From Owenia fusiformis (taxonomy: Eukaryota; Annelida; Polychaeta; Sabellida; Oweniidae): a stretch of DNA of 64,000 bases. Under the pieces are notes generated by a model. That model was not told where the DNA came from. It worked only from the letters and a program-made list of their open reading frames with translations, and did no database searches. Below, one piece after another: positions 13,101 to 28,100 of the stretch. Each line of letters begins with the position of its first letter. Within the stretch, counting starts at the first letter, position 1. The DNA is taken from assembly GCA_903813345.2 (NCBI GenBank), contig CAIIXF020000007.1, forward strand, positions 30,414,698 through 30,478,697. Direction: 5' to 3'. The translations under genes and the position numbers were made by a program.

Positions 13101-16100
13101 TTTTGAAAACATATATTGAGACCAGATGTTCAATTAAATATATCTCACGCCAAAATGTCGGCAAGATTATCCCATACTTCCGATTTTGTATGCCTGTCAA
13201 ACAATCTTCAGACATTAGACATACAATAGCAAAGAACTACATTGTAAGAATTATTTATAACAGACCATCCATACATCTCAATGACATGACAGTTGCAATA
13301 CAAGGGGGTCAAAAAATGGGACAACGATTAAATATTCAATGTGCTTTAAAATGATGTATTAATGTCATAATTGTTAATGCTATAGATGTTATAAATGATA
13401 ATTTTTGATTTATTAAAATCATATAAACATATATATATATATCAGTGATAAAGACACCCTAGATTTTGCTCATTGATGATGAAAAAGTCTGATAAACGAT
13501 GCTCATAATATACCTTTATAAGTAATCATAATAGATCTCATTTAGTTCATATACCATCTTTTAACTAGACTTGATGTAAGTGTCCCATTTTTGGCCCACC
13601 CTGTACTTACATACATAATAATCAACAACTACAAACGATCTAGAACCTACAGCTAGTGCACAAAAGACAGATACGAGGGGTGTCCCATAAATAAGTGAAG
13701 TTAGTACAGATTACACGGTAGACAGAAACGAGGGGTGTCTCATTAAATAAGCATAACATTAATACAGGTAACTATATGTGTACAACACACTACAGTATAT
13801 TAGCATATAATCTAAAATAATATTACGGACACTAAAATAACTTACCAAGTAGTGCTACGACCATCCCATCTTTAAGTATCTCCATGGAGCCACTACACAA
13901 AAGGTAGATGTAGGAAACATGATCCCCTTTATGAATCAGACACTCCCCAGGTGCACAGAATGAGGTTTTCACCTAGAAAGTAAAGAAATAAAAATTAAAA
14001 ATAAATCAATAGTTTTGTCTGCAAAAATATTGCCTTAGATGAACAGAACTTTTACAATCAAAGGTTCAGTAGTGTCACAATGCATGGTTCAAATCATTCG
14101 ATGGATAGAAGATTATGACGATTTTAAGACAGAGCCAAATAAATGAGACTACAGCTGTATAATGAAATGATAAAATATGATTGAAAAAAAGAAAGAGAAA
14201 TTCAACAAAAAATCAATGGATTATAAATAACTGTGAAGGCCTATTCATTGAACTTGTCTTGTAAGACTAGTATAATGTAATGTAATTGCACCTTTAAAAT
14301 AACAAATCGTGCAATGGTTATTAAGCAGTTAGTTTATTCTGATCGCATGTGACGAGTGAAAAATAAACTGTGTGAAGATAAAAATGAAACTGCTGCTTCT
14401 TCATATTCTAAACACTTGATTGAATAAATTAACTGAATGATACCTTTTTAAATTTGCAAAGGTTTTGATAAACTGCATACAGCTAAACACACATAACAGC
14501 TTAACAGATGTATATCCCCATACATCCTACTCATGCTCCAGGTACATTCTACCTTCAAAGGCTCAAATTTGATTCGAAATTGAAAGTTTACCAAAAATAA
14601 TCTAAAAAATACTTTTAAAAATAGCCAACATTTTCATATTCACAAGTTTTAATATAAATATTAAAAAAAGTTTTCATTTCATGGAGCGGGGCTGGGATAG
14701 ACATTGATGAATGTCCCAGATTTTGGTGATAGTGGGTCACAAATTCCATCCCATTCCCTTGATAGTCTATATATTCCTGCAGGTATATATAGTACAGTAC
14801 AAAAGTATGTATGGTATACAATAATTTATATCATATATGTATTCAATTCAATTTATTTATTTTATAATTCTTATATAATATACACTATAAAAACAATATG
14901 TATAGCTAGCTAGCTATTGGAAAAAAGATTGGAAAAAATTTGAAGCAGTGACAAGCAAATTAGGCACCGTGGCTAAAAAATGCCTCCCATTCCTGCATGC
15001 TTACGTACACTCTGCAATGTTGCAACATATTAGATAACAAACAATTCATCAGAACAAGTAAGCAAGGATGACAATATCTCTGATATAGAAAATATGATGA
15101 CAAACAATGTTTCTATGAGCAAGGAAGTTGGGATTTATTCTCTCATAAAATACATTATGAGAAATATTGGGTATTTAGTAAAGTTTGTTTACTTCATCAC
15201 CCAATATTTGGGTTTATGAATAACTTGTAACAAATAACAACATCTGCAATCTTAACGATTTAACTACAACCTCAGTACAACTGATGAGGTTGAAAATTGA
15301 CCTTATTATAAAGAAACAATTTCTCACCTCTCGACTGAAGAGCTCAACCTTTTAAACAAGTTTGAACTCGGGTGAATCTGATTTCCTGACATGAATTAAT
15401 ATAACTGGAAGACCAGGTGAAAACCAGTTTCTGGATTTCTATTTTACAATGTTATCGATGCTTGGCTTATAACGTACAAAGAACTAACTGTGATACACAG
15501 ATATTGGCCAGATCGTTTTGCAGTAGGATCTCATAGGCTCAAAGAATAATACACAAGATGCATCACTAAATTGGAAAATTTCAAAAAAAAGTGACCACCT
15601 TTCAAAACGTTGCTTATACAAAATGTTACCTGCTTCCCTGTGACAGATTTTGCACTTATTTTATAGCTGAGATCTTCATCTTTCTATTTCTACTTGTTTG
15701 GTTCGAGTAAATAATCTATTGATGCAGTTATTTTACTTTTAATGCGGTGAATATTTTTCACGAAATCCGGACTCTTGTGTGTCCAAATATCATTGTACTG
15801 ATGACGTAACATTTCTGGAACCACGGGAGCACCATTCAGATTTTGACAGACAAGAGTCCGGCGATAAAATATCACTGTTTTGGCCTCTTATCAACGCAGT
15901 ATTGCTTGAATAACGGTTATTGGTGATAAAAAGGTAAAGAATAGTAAGACCCTTCGAATGAGGTATGATTTGTCTCATATTTTTCAGAAATGGCTCCAGC
16001 GATGCTTGAAATTTTCTGAGGTGTCTCATCTTGAGGAATATTTATTGAGCTACTGATCCTACTACAAAATAATCTGGCCGGGATCTATGCTGTGATACAT

Positions 16101-19100
16101 GTATATATTGATATGACTTTACAGTTCTCTTAAAATTTGATACTTAACATTCAAATCTGACAATAACATCTCATAGTAATGAAATGAATGCTCATTCTGA
16201 CAAGTTTTCTACCAACATGGATTAAGCCGTCATTTTCATACCAATCACAGTTCCATCTTCTTGTCTTGAAGCACAAGTTGCTCTAATACATCATGTGTCT
16301 ATATTGGCAGGCCCGTAGCCAGCTTCTTTTCAAGGTGGATTTATTTTTCAAAAAATCAGGGAGGGATTCATATATGACAAATTTGGCCCAAATCACTGGA
16401 AAAGTGCTCAGAATGGTGAAAACTGCACGATTTTGGAAACAATTTTGAACCCCTGGCTATGGGCCTGATTAGTATGAATTAATATGGTTCAATAATATTT
16501 ATTCACATGATAAAACAAGCTTTAGAGTTGGCAACTTTTAACAGATGTCTGATGCATTATTTAGAGAACAGCTAGTAAGATTCATTAAAATTTCCGACAA
16601 TAGCTGACATTGTTGTAATATAATTTGATGATTCTGGTAAAAACAACTATAAAGAATCACATGCTTCCTGCTGCTAATGAAACCTTCAATAAAACCAATG
16701 AGAGATTGTTTGGCAAATGAGAATGAGTCAATACCTGTAATGCTAAAGCTTTGAGGCATCCCTGGCTTGCAGGTTTGAATATGGGCAGAGAGAGTATCTC
16801 CTGGTGAAGGTGAAGGGCAATATCTCCCTGGAGGTCCTCTGGAAAATCTCGCATAATCTGAAAGAGATACAGATTGGCTTTTAATATCAATCTATTAGTA
16901 GTATTAAAACTAATGACAAAAATATCGCCAATACTTAGTGAGGTATAAATATACTGTATGTGTAGTTTTGTAAAGGTAAGGTTAAAAAGGACATAAATTA
17001 TTAAAGGAAAGTGTTTTTGGCATGCAAAGATCAAGTCTTGTTCAAACATATGTCTAGGTCACGATGCTTTGATGAATATAATAATGATTGAATAAGATGG
17101 GATCAAAATACACATGAACCAATAAGTTGAATACATATGTACAAGTGCCAATGGGAAAGTTCCAAAAATGGATACAGAACACAGCAAGTAAAATAAATCA
17201 TAAGGAAAACAAACCCCAACTATCCAAATCATAATCCAATGTAAAAAGAAACAGTGTCCAATACCCCTCTCCTCCAGAATTCAAGAACCAATCTTTAAAT
17301 CCATTTTCAGACCATAACACCAAGGGACATTTTATTCTTACTGAAGTCATTACAATGCATGTTGAGGAATAAATCTAAAATTGGTAACCAATATTCATAA
17401 CATAGTTGTAGATATAAGTATTCATATAAGATATAGCATTCAGTCTTAAATGATGTGGGATAGACAATATTCAAACATGACCGTGCTCTATTCGAATTTC
17501 TCAACCAATCAGAATGCAGCATAGCCAATATAGAACGTTCTCTAATTCTCCATAGATGCACGACCATGCTCTATTCAATCTGCAATTTGCATTGTTTTGA
17601 GTGACGTCACATCTCAGCTGCACATCTGGGGCTCTGTCCGGGGATAGCTGTTCTTTTTTACTCCCTCCGTAACTACTGTAACTATTTTACTATGGCTGAC
17701 TTCAAGTTTGCAGTCGGTGAACTAGTCTTATTTAACGGGGAGTAAAATAGAACAGCCCAAACAAATTCTAAAATTTTTCCGGCCGACTTCAGAATCTTGA
17801 CAGCATGCGTATTCTTCCTTCATGCCCGTTCCACAGACACGGCTTTTACTAATTTTTATGTTTGAATCGGAATAAATAATGATAGGCCATTCAATATGGT
17901 GAAATTCAGCACTCGTTGGACAGAATGTTAGTACAAATGCACTCACCTTCGGTTCGTGCTTTGTACAACATTCTGTCCAACTCGTGCTGAATTTCACCAT
18001 ATTGAATGGCCTATCATTATTTATTCCTTAATTCAAGTCTCGCAGTCCATAAGCGAATCAACGGATCAACATCCCTCCACTAAGAAGATGGGCCTTTGCA
18101 TGAAATGCCTCGACAAGAATGCCCAAAAATAAGAATTATTTAAGAAAAATTAATATTCCATAAGTAAAGTATGCTAACCTCAAGGAATTAAGACTTCAAT
18201 TCTGATAAATCAACCCTTCTGCTCAAATAAACCAGAGAATGTTTAATAAGTAAAACATGAGACAACTTGGCCAATGACCAACCCTGAACCAGATTGACAA
18301 GTTCTAATACCCTCTGATGATAATTACAGCTGAATATCTCTTATGTTCATCCATTTTTCTGATCACTGTCACCATTATGTCTCTTACATTCCTCTTGAAG
18401 TCAAGTTTTTGTAATATGTCTGGGTTTTTTATAAGTGAATACAATCTGATATGCCTGTAATGTACAGTTGACATTATTGCATTCAATATGTTGCATTTAC
18501 ACATAGTATTTATATATTACATAAAAAAATACTGAAAAAATTATAGCTGATTTTCAAAGTTTTGAAGCTGATAAGAGCTTAGTGATCTGAAATGTAGGTA
18601 CACATTTCATGGCATTTTATGGGATCTGAATGTAGCTTAAGAATCTACTTATGGGCAAAAATACTTCGGTCTACGTAAGTCGGTTAATCAAAGAGTAGAG
18701 AGTGGTCAGAGTAGAGAGTAGTTATGCTCTTTCAAAGGGTATTTCTAATTAGGAGAACATGAGAAATTCAGGCCAGTTACTCAACTATGTGTACTGAAAA
18801 TGATGAGCAACTGGGGACCCGCAAGCATCTTGAATCAGACAGCTATTTTGGACACAATTTCCACGCTATCAATTCTAAATTAATCATAATACTTAACAAG
18901 AGGAATGCTGATTTATTCTCCTATTAGCTTCTCAACTTCTCTTCTTTTGTCATTTCTTTATGTTGAGTTCAAATGAAATTGCAATCATTTGCCTTTGAGC
19001 CTTTCAGAAAGAATGACAATCTGCGCAAAACAATTACAAGCGTAATGATGTCCCCAGGCATTGTGATTTTACCTGATGTAATCATATACATATGTCAAAG

Positions 19101-22100
19101 ACCTCACTTTATGCGATAAGGACGAGAATAAGTGTGCACACTTAGAATGCAAGATGCGTTCACTTATCACATTCAATTTCAATATTACATTACCTGAATT
19201 CATGATGCGTGATCATACTGAGTATATTAATAGCCAGTGTTTGAAAGATAATAATATCATTTTGACAAATTTTGATAATTTTTAAAATGTTTATATTCTC
19301 TTTCAGCTACAGGGTAACTAATCAAAAATAGCAAATTAATAGGAGATGGCTAGGTATACCCTGTCACGCGGTCCTAACTCCGACCTTTAATTTGAATTTT
19401 TGACCTACCGGATGTTTGAAAATCAAGGATTACAAGTCTCATACTGCACCGTTTTTCTTCAAACTTGTTCCATTCAAGCTTCTAACAGCTGGGGACCAAA
19501 ACGCTGCTAGAACAAGGGACTCTTTACAATAAAGTAATGCACCGACAGAAAGGCAATTTTGTTCTGCTTTTAATGGTATAAGTTTGAAGAAAAACGGTGC
19601 AGTATGAGACTCGCAATCCTTGATTTTCAAGCACCTGGTAGGTCAAAAATTGAAATTAACGGTCGAAGTTAGGACCGCGTGCCTGTGTACAAAATACTTA
19701 ATGCAATGAAAAAATAATAACAAGGCATTAACATGCAAAGTGTCACCACCTGCCATTTGTTAGAAATCGAACACCGACAGCCAAACACTGTCCACAAAAT
19801 ATTGGAGACTATATAGTACTAATAGCAATATGTCATCAGTGATGTAACAAAAATAATCATCATACAGCCATTCCTCGTTATATGAAGAGAAATTCAGTAT
19901 TACACATTTATCAGCATATCACTGAACTGATGATCCACACTAACAAGACTGAAGATGTACTAACAATCACTCCAATTGGTAGTATCACTGTACCGGGAGT
20001 TGTCTGTGTCTAGTACATCAGACACTACCAACTGAATTCTAATTTCCCAAGGGTGCTTTAACATTGAAAGTATTGTCATAGCTGAGCCTTCATTGCTATC
20101 TATTGGCAATTCATACTCTAAAACAGCTATGTCATCTCAGCTGGGATCCAGTTGAACTTTCCTTAATGATTTTTATCAGGAAATCTCCTTTATGCCTGTC
20201 TTTGGAAAACATTGACATTGTGAGTGTGACATATGTCTGATTTCATAAATCAAGCTGACATATATATCAAGATTATAATGTTGAAAAAGTAAAGGAAATT
20301 GGATGCCTGGTATTATATGATAGTGCTGTATGCCGTATGGAGGAAAATAGTTCAACTGTAAGCAGATTGGAAATCAAATGCACTAAATGTTCCAGTATAA
20401 AATATAAGCTAGATAAATTACAGTTTCCATGAACTCCTATCTCTTAGATTAAAATATTGATGTTGCCAGCTCAAATTGATTTCATTCAATTGTAAACCTC
20501 ATAAGTTTAAAGAGCATATTTATCATTCATTTTTTATCAAAACTATGTCAACTAACTAGGATTGTCCTCCTTCCAATATTCAAGAATTGTAACACAATTT
20601 CTCAAATGCCTTTTTATTGATATTCATTCATGAAAAATTGCAGTTTTCGTAAGTTATTATCTCTCTTAGACAAATGTATGTTGATATGGCCATCTCGAAA
20701 TGATTTCATTCGATTGTAAACATAATAACTTCAATAAGCATATTTATTATCAATTTTTCATCAAAACTATGCCATCTAGGATTGTCCCAATTACAATATT
20801 TATGAATTTTATGCATCTCACATGCATTTTCTTAAAATGTGATTTTTTACCTCTACAAAATCCAGGGATCGAACTGCTGGAATTATTAATAACAAGGTTT
20901 ATTGACTTTTTGGTGGTGACTTGACAATTTATTCGTGAAAAAAATTGTAATGACCTACTTTTTCGCTTTTACATAATATGGTCCCAGATCATATGCTTCA
21001 GGTTTGGACACACAGTCTCATCAAGAAAACAAAAAAAACAATACAATAACTATTTTGGCCAACTTTCTCCTTCAAAATAGGTCACAGTGACCTCGTTCTG
21101 TGGCCCACTTTTTACTCACCTCTACAGTGTCAATCCCATTGTTCATTGACCATGTAGTCTGGAAGAACTCTTGCATCCTGCGCTTCAGTGATTTAGGAAT
21201 ATGATGAGTACGATAGAAGTCTTTAAGGTCTTGTGTTTTTTGAGTATAGGTGGCGCGCCTTGCATATAGGCGCTGAATAATGGCTGTCACATTACCAAAC
21301 ACGACAGCATGCATAAGAGCTGAAAGTAGACTTTCAGATATATAACATGTTGTGGTAAATTGCACTAACACATTTAGAACATTCAATATACACCCTACAT
21401 GGATGTATACAGATCACATATTAGATTTTCATACGATTTGAGGAATGGCATTTTCCAGGAAAATAAAACAAAACATTTCTATGATACTATTGTTTAGATA
21501 TGTGATAAATCATAGGATTGATTAAACCACCATTTGAAGGTCTTGTTGAGAGTCCATGTTTTTCATGACTTCAAAAGTTTTTTTTCTTTTCTTGATGCAT
21601 GTCACCAATAAAACTTACAAAGACACATCCCTGAACTTGTACTTTATTTGCATAAATCTCGTAAAGCTCTTTCGTGAGCAGAATTAATTCATTTTCAAAT
21701 CCAACAGTCATCTGACAGGAGTCAGAAGTATCAATTAACCCAAAAGAAATGAAACATAACTAAATTGTCTATTGCAATGTTATATGTAAGATCTCCCGAT
21801 CCATCACTTTGATTTAATAATTATATCTGCCAGTTGGTAGGATGGATTATGTCATAAATTAATTGGCAGGAGATCACATGATTTAATTCTGACATAGGTT
21901 GAAGAAAATTCATCATTTCACTTTGAAATACCTAGATCTTCAGATCTAAAAGTTTGAATTGAATCAATTGAAAACAGTAAAACAGTAAAAACAAGGGTAA
22001 TATAAGCTCAGATGTGAACTTCTGAGAACATATAGATGATTTTGAAAAAAAGGTCAATTTGAAGCAAGATGAAAAAAGACCTTTTTGACCTCGAGAAGGT

Positions 22101-25100
22101 CATTGAAGGTCAAATCTCTTTTGACCTTGAGAATGTCATTGAAGGTCAAATCTTTAGTCATATGTGAACTTCTGAGAACTTGTAGATGACTTTGAAAAAA
22201 ATTAGTCAATTTGAAGCAAGTTGAAAAAAAGCCCTTTTTGATCTTTTAAACCTTTTTTGACCTTGAAAGGGTAGATGATTTTGAAAAAAATTGAAGTCAG
22301 TCTAAACAGTATCTGTTAATTTATTGGAAGTATGAATTTGTTACAGATGCTGATCGCCAACTGCCAACCATCAACTGCTTTCAAAAAATGGAGACTAAAA
22401 ATATGTCACCACTTTTTGGTTGTGACATAAAAAGGGCCCAAAAGAACTTTACATAGTCTGCTCAAACAAATACAATGGAGGGAACGGAACCTCAATTTTT
22501 AAATATGCATGTTGTTTTGCATGTTTTTATTCAATGATTCATAAATTCAACTTTTTCACTTTTTAATAAGTATTGAAAACTTACCACCAATTAACATGGC
22601 AATGACTGAGAAGATTTTCTCTGCGTTTGTGTTGGCTGAAACATTACCGAAGCCAACACTGGTTAGACTACTACACGTAAAATAGAGGGCAGTGATGTAT
22701 GACGTGCCTAAGTCTGGAAGATGTGTCTTGTTCACAGGAAAGTCAATCTTTTCGCCTAGAGTATAGATCCAACCTGAAACAAGAGGATATAGTATAATTT
22801 TGGAATATCTTGTTTTTGTAGAATATTAGAATGTGTTGCCTGGAGGCCGTAGAGTGAGGAAAATACATGCTGCAAAAATCATTGAAAGTGCAACAGGTAT
22901 TCCCCGAACATAAAATGGAATATTTGTTTTATTATATCATTGCTAGACATTCTCTATGATCATTTATTTTATTTAATAAATATATCATAAACCCACAAGT
23001 TAACATAATTACTACAAATATCATTGTATGGCTCATTTTATTTTTGTCCAGTGCAGTTGTCAGAATCCCAGGGTGGGCAATACGTCTTTTATTATCCTAA
23101 AATTGAGGGAGCTGTGAAATATGCTATGGTATTTTTGATCACATGGAAATGAATCAGCCAATCAAATCACAAAATTTCTAGCAATGCTATAATAATCTCT
23201 TATATTGCCGATGCTTGACTGACTGAAGTCAGGACACCATATACAGTGGTGTACAGTGAAATAGACAAGTGGTGATACTTAAACAATTAATCATTGACAA
23301 TCATATTCATGATATAATTCGTGACAAGGTTAATAAAATGTCGGACAATATCTTTATCTTCAAATTCAACATCCTGAGATTTATTCAACCATATAATTCC
23401 CAAAGGCAAAATGACAGAATGAGGTCTTCGTGGCTCGACTAATCTTGTTACAGTATGTTCAAGTTAGTACATTTAGTACCAAACAAAATCGATTTCATTC
23501 AGTAGGTAGCTGGGAAAAGATTTTTCATTAGCCAATAAAAAGTGTGAAAAACACTTTTGTTAAAGTACACTTTTAGTTCAAGACAAAAGGTAACACATCA
23601 AAAAAGTTTGAGGTTTGGTTCATGCTAATGAATGAAGGATTAAATCATGTGATATAAAATAGAGGCATAATCAATCGGATACATTTGTACCTTTAAAAAA
23701 TCTGTTTCACATAACTTTAACCTCTTGAATCTCATGCTCTGAAATCGGTTGAAACCAGAGAATTTTTCATTTTTGCCACCTTTTGACATTTTAATACATA
23801 CCTATATACAATCTTAGATGCTTAACTTAGATGCGTAAGATTTGAAGGCAGAGAACATTTAAACACATTTTAAAAGAATTTCTCGTCACTCTGGGTTTCA
23901 AGGTCATTTCTGAGGTGACGAGAAATCTCGTCGCTCCAGGTAGTCAAGAGGTTAAATGAGATGAATAATCTGAAGAATTTATAGTAAAACTATTGATATG
24001 ACCCTGAATGACGCTATAGTGTCTCACCTATAGTCCAATTGTCTGGATGCTCCCTCATCTCCGTAGTGCCAATGACAAACCAGAGACAAGCCAACCAATG
24101 GGCCAGCAGGGCAAACATGGACATCAACAGTGTCAAAACTACGAAACTATACTGTGAATAACGATCTAGCTTTTGTAATAGACGTGCCAGACGTAAGAGT
24201 CGGGCAACTTTTAATAAATGAATCTGGCCAATCTGAAAATACAAAGAAGATTTCAGTTTGCATATAACACTACAGTAAAACCTGTCTTAGTGAACACCTC
24301 TGTCTAGTGAACACCTGTCTCTAGTGGACACCCTTTCTTCGCACATACTCTGTATAAATTACCCTCTCTGTAGTGAACACCTACCAAAAATGTTCAATAT
24401 ACACAGGTTTTACCGTAATTGGGAATTATAACCTTAAATGAAAAAGATGACAATTAAGTCATATATAAAATTAGGTACTAAAATATGTTGTTTCCTTAAA
24501 ACCAACATACCAACAAAGCGCCAAAGGATTTAAACTCTTCTGATGTTGTCATCTTCTAAGGATTTCACTTATCAGCCTTTGTGTTATACAAGATTATTGA
24601 TGTTTTGTATCACATCATAAATCAGATATGTCTTATACATTCTGATAGTACTCATCACATCATTTTGTTTATCTTCTTGCAATGTGCTCTGTTAATATTA
24701 TGCCACTTATGACACAAACATAGTCATAGTATTATTAGTATATAATAATGATATACATGATACATCATATTCATCACAATATATCAGACATCCATTTCCC
24801 CAGAATTATTTCAAACCCCTATTGTTATTTCATCCTTTTCTAATACACGAAACTGATATAATGGATATAGATATCTCACTGTAATCAATTGAGCATATTT
24901 TATAGTGCCCTATATAGCAGTAAATGCCAAATAAAATATAATTGCTCCATCAAAGTGTGACAATTTTATATAATTAAGAAGAAGAGTTCAATAACCTTTG
25001 TTGGCTCGATATCGTTCATATTTTATGTCAGCAGAAATCCTGGTCGAAAGCTGATTTTCAAAATGGCCGCCAGTTATAAAGTTGACACTAGTTATTTATG

Positions 25101-28100
25101 AATACTTGTTGAAGCATATTACACTTTCCAATGACACTTTGGCAAGCAAGTGGCAATTTTGAAAAATGGTGGCTATTTTATGTGTGTTATTTTGTTTTTT
25201 GTTCCAAAAATGGCTTGGCTGTCCGATGGGATTTGCTATGCCTTGGCATTGCTGTTACCTAGTTTTGGATGTACACTGATCATCATATGGTACTCATAGC
25301 TTTATTCTAAATGCCTAGGTTGTCAACTGGTACTCAAATCTTATATTTTAAAATCTTAAAGTTCATGAAATTGTACTCACAGATTGTATTTTAACTGCAT
25401 ACAGGACATCAAATGGTATGGCAGCCATGAAGTCCAAGAGGAACCAGCCTCTGCAATAGTTCAGAGCTATTGCCCTAGAATTGTAGATCACTTGCCCACT
25501 TTTATTTACAAATGTTGTGCGGAAATTGAGAACAATGTCTGAAAAGAAGATGACCTGATATATTTCAAATTACTGCTCTGAACAACATTCATTGTTTCTT
25601 GTTACCTTGTACAAGTATTCTTAATTGAAAAGTGAAAAACACTGCATCGTTTTACTTTTCTTGTTAAAACTTGCTAAACAAAAGATTGTTTGGAACTTGG
25701 ATGAATAGCATTTGGGTTTTGCCTCATAACTTTCTAGTTGAAAGCCCATGATTCATCATATGTCTAATAAATCCACTTACCTATGATAAAAAGTATCTCT
25801 ACGATGACATCACTATATATGGAGTCACGTGCATTACGTGTATTTACAAATGCTGCGTTGTATGGTACAATGATGGCAATATAGAATGTGCATAATAGAA
25901 TCAACCAATCCCAGCCTATCTTCAGTATCCCATAATGCAACAGAATGAACCGAGATCGTTTGATTTCCTGAACTTTGTATTCGGGTAGACTACAAGCTTG
26001 TTGCCCGGACAGACGATTCAACTGCAACAGAAGGAATGCAATCAAAGGGGTTTCTCCAAATCCTTTAACATAACAAAATTCATATTACCATTTCATTTCA
26101 ATATAAAGAACCCGAAAAATTGGTAAAATTCAGTTTTCTATTTTCATCAATAAATTCTCGATTAGTAATACAAAATATGGAAAATTTAATTTATATGTAA
26201 ATTGTGATAGCAAAATTGACATGCCTGTTCTAGAATTAAAACATGTGTAAAAGCACAAGAAATAAGGTCCACACTTGTACATGTATTGATGCTGGGGTGT
26301 CAACTGCAAAGTGACATCTTTAGGTTAATACAGAGTTTGCTAGGTAAGGAGCCATCTCTAATGTTTTGCACTAATTATACACATTGTTTCATTAGTATAT
26401 ATTATGTACATGTAGGTGGTGAGAAATCCTAAAGAAATGCCCTGTGGCAATTTTCAGGTCTTTTCTACAACTTAAGGTATAACTTTTTTACTATTTTAGA
26501 TTTCCAAAATGTCAAGCTTGAAAATTTCAAATTTACAATATAGTTCATGTTTAAATGAACATTTCATTAATCATTATTTTGATTTTTGTACATTGACAAA
26601 ATACTGAGACATCGAACACTCCAAAAGGCAATATGCTGAAATAAAGGAATTTATTTATTTGCCCACTTAATTTCATTACTATTTCAAGAAAAAAGGGCCA
26701 ATTGCCCTGAGCATATTTTGAATGAATAAAAGGTGCAAAATGTTTTTGGAGTGCTGCTTTTTATTACAAAATATATTTCCAAAAAGAGTGAATGTGTAGG
26801 GATTAGTGGGAAACATTTAAGACAACTCCAAACATTTAACATGCAGCTGACATGAACATGACACGAACATGACATGAACATATCCAAGAATTAACATGAA
26901 ATTTGATCATTTCAATTCTTGAAACTGGGAATAATGGTGCTCTTTGATACAGTTCGTCTCTGTCTTTAAAAACAGTGATTGCTTCAGCAGGTTTATTGGT
27001 GCTTAAAAAGCTGCAACTAAAAGCTTTCATTCAATATCTAATAAAGGTTTTCAGCACGCTAGAATTGAAATCAAATAATTGTGCTCAGATATGAATCAAC
27101 GTAACAATAAATAATTGTAACACTTTATAAATACAGTTAATCTAAATAATGATATCAAAAATCTATAAAATAAGATAAACATATAAAATTGAGTTCTTAT
27201 TGATACCTTCATGTTTTGAGCTTTGTTTGGCTTAAAGAGAAATAGCACAAAACAATATATAACAAATGGGGTTAGTTTTCAGTGAGGGTTGGTTAGGGAA
27301 TGAGTTATTAAAGGGGCTCAACCTATGTATGCCTTAATAAAACTCCCATTGTTACAACCTGTAAGTTTGTATACTTTTGATGAACTATGATACATCTGTG
27401 AATATCAAGCTTCCAAAGTTACTCATCTAGAAAGCTTTGATTTTTATAGAAAAAAGAGTTCATCAAAAGTAAAAGTTAATATAAGGTTGCATTGATTTGA
27501 TTTATTTTTTGGCAATTTTTAGTTAGCAATAAATCTTGAGCCATTAAGGCTATTTACCCAAATAACTCAGGCCGTTAACCTATAGCTATATAAGCTAATA
27601 CAATCTAGTCTAGTTTACATATACATTGTTACATAGCCACGACGATACAAAAACAAAATGGAGGGACATACGTGTACTTCTAAACATTCTCTAATAAGTC
27701 AACACTCAATAAGAACATAGTTGGAAATATGAATAACGACATCTCCACGCTTATTGATTACAAGATGCAGACAGCCATTTACAATACCTGGAAACTTACT
27801 TTATCTAATTGTAGTTTGCTTTTACTTTTTCCTTGTTTGTTGAACTGCCCAGAGAGATGATAGAGGACAGCGCGACTACGACGTCGTGCATATTTGAAAT
27901 CACCATCCGGGGCCCCATCAGGCGGCAATTTTGTAGACCCAGCCGAAATATCAGGCAGGTCACCTAAAAAAGAATCCCAATGTCAAAGAAAACAATAAAA
28001 TCAATGAGGAAAGGGGATATAGATTGAAATAAATGGTACAGGTCTGAAATATGTATGCCAAAGGACAAATGTTTATTGCTATGCAACAACGGTAACCTAT

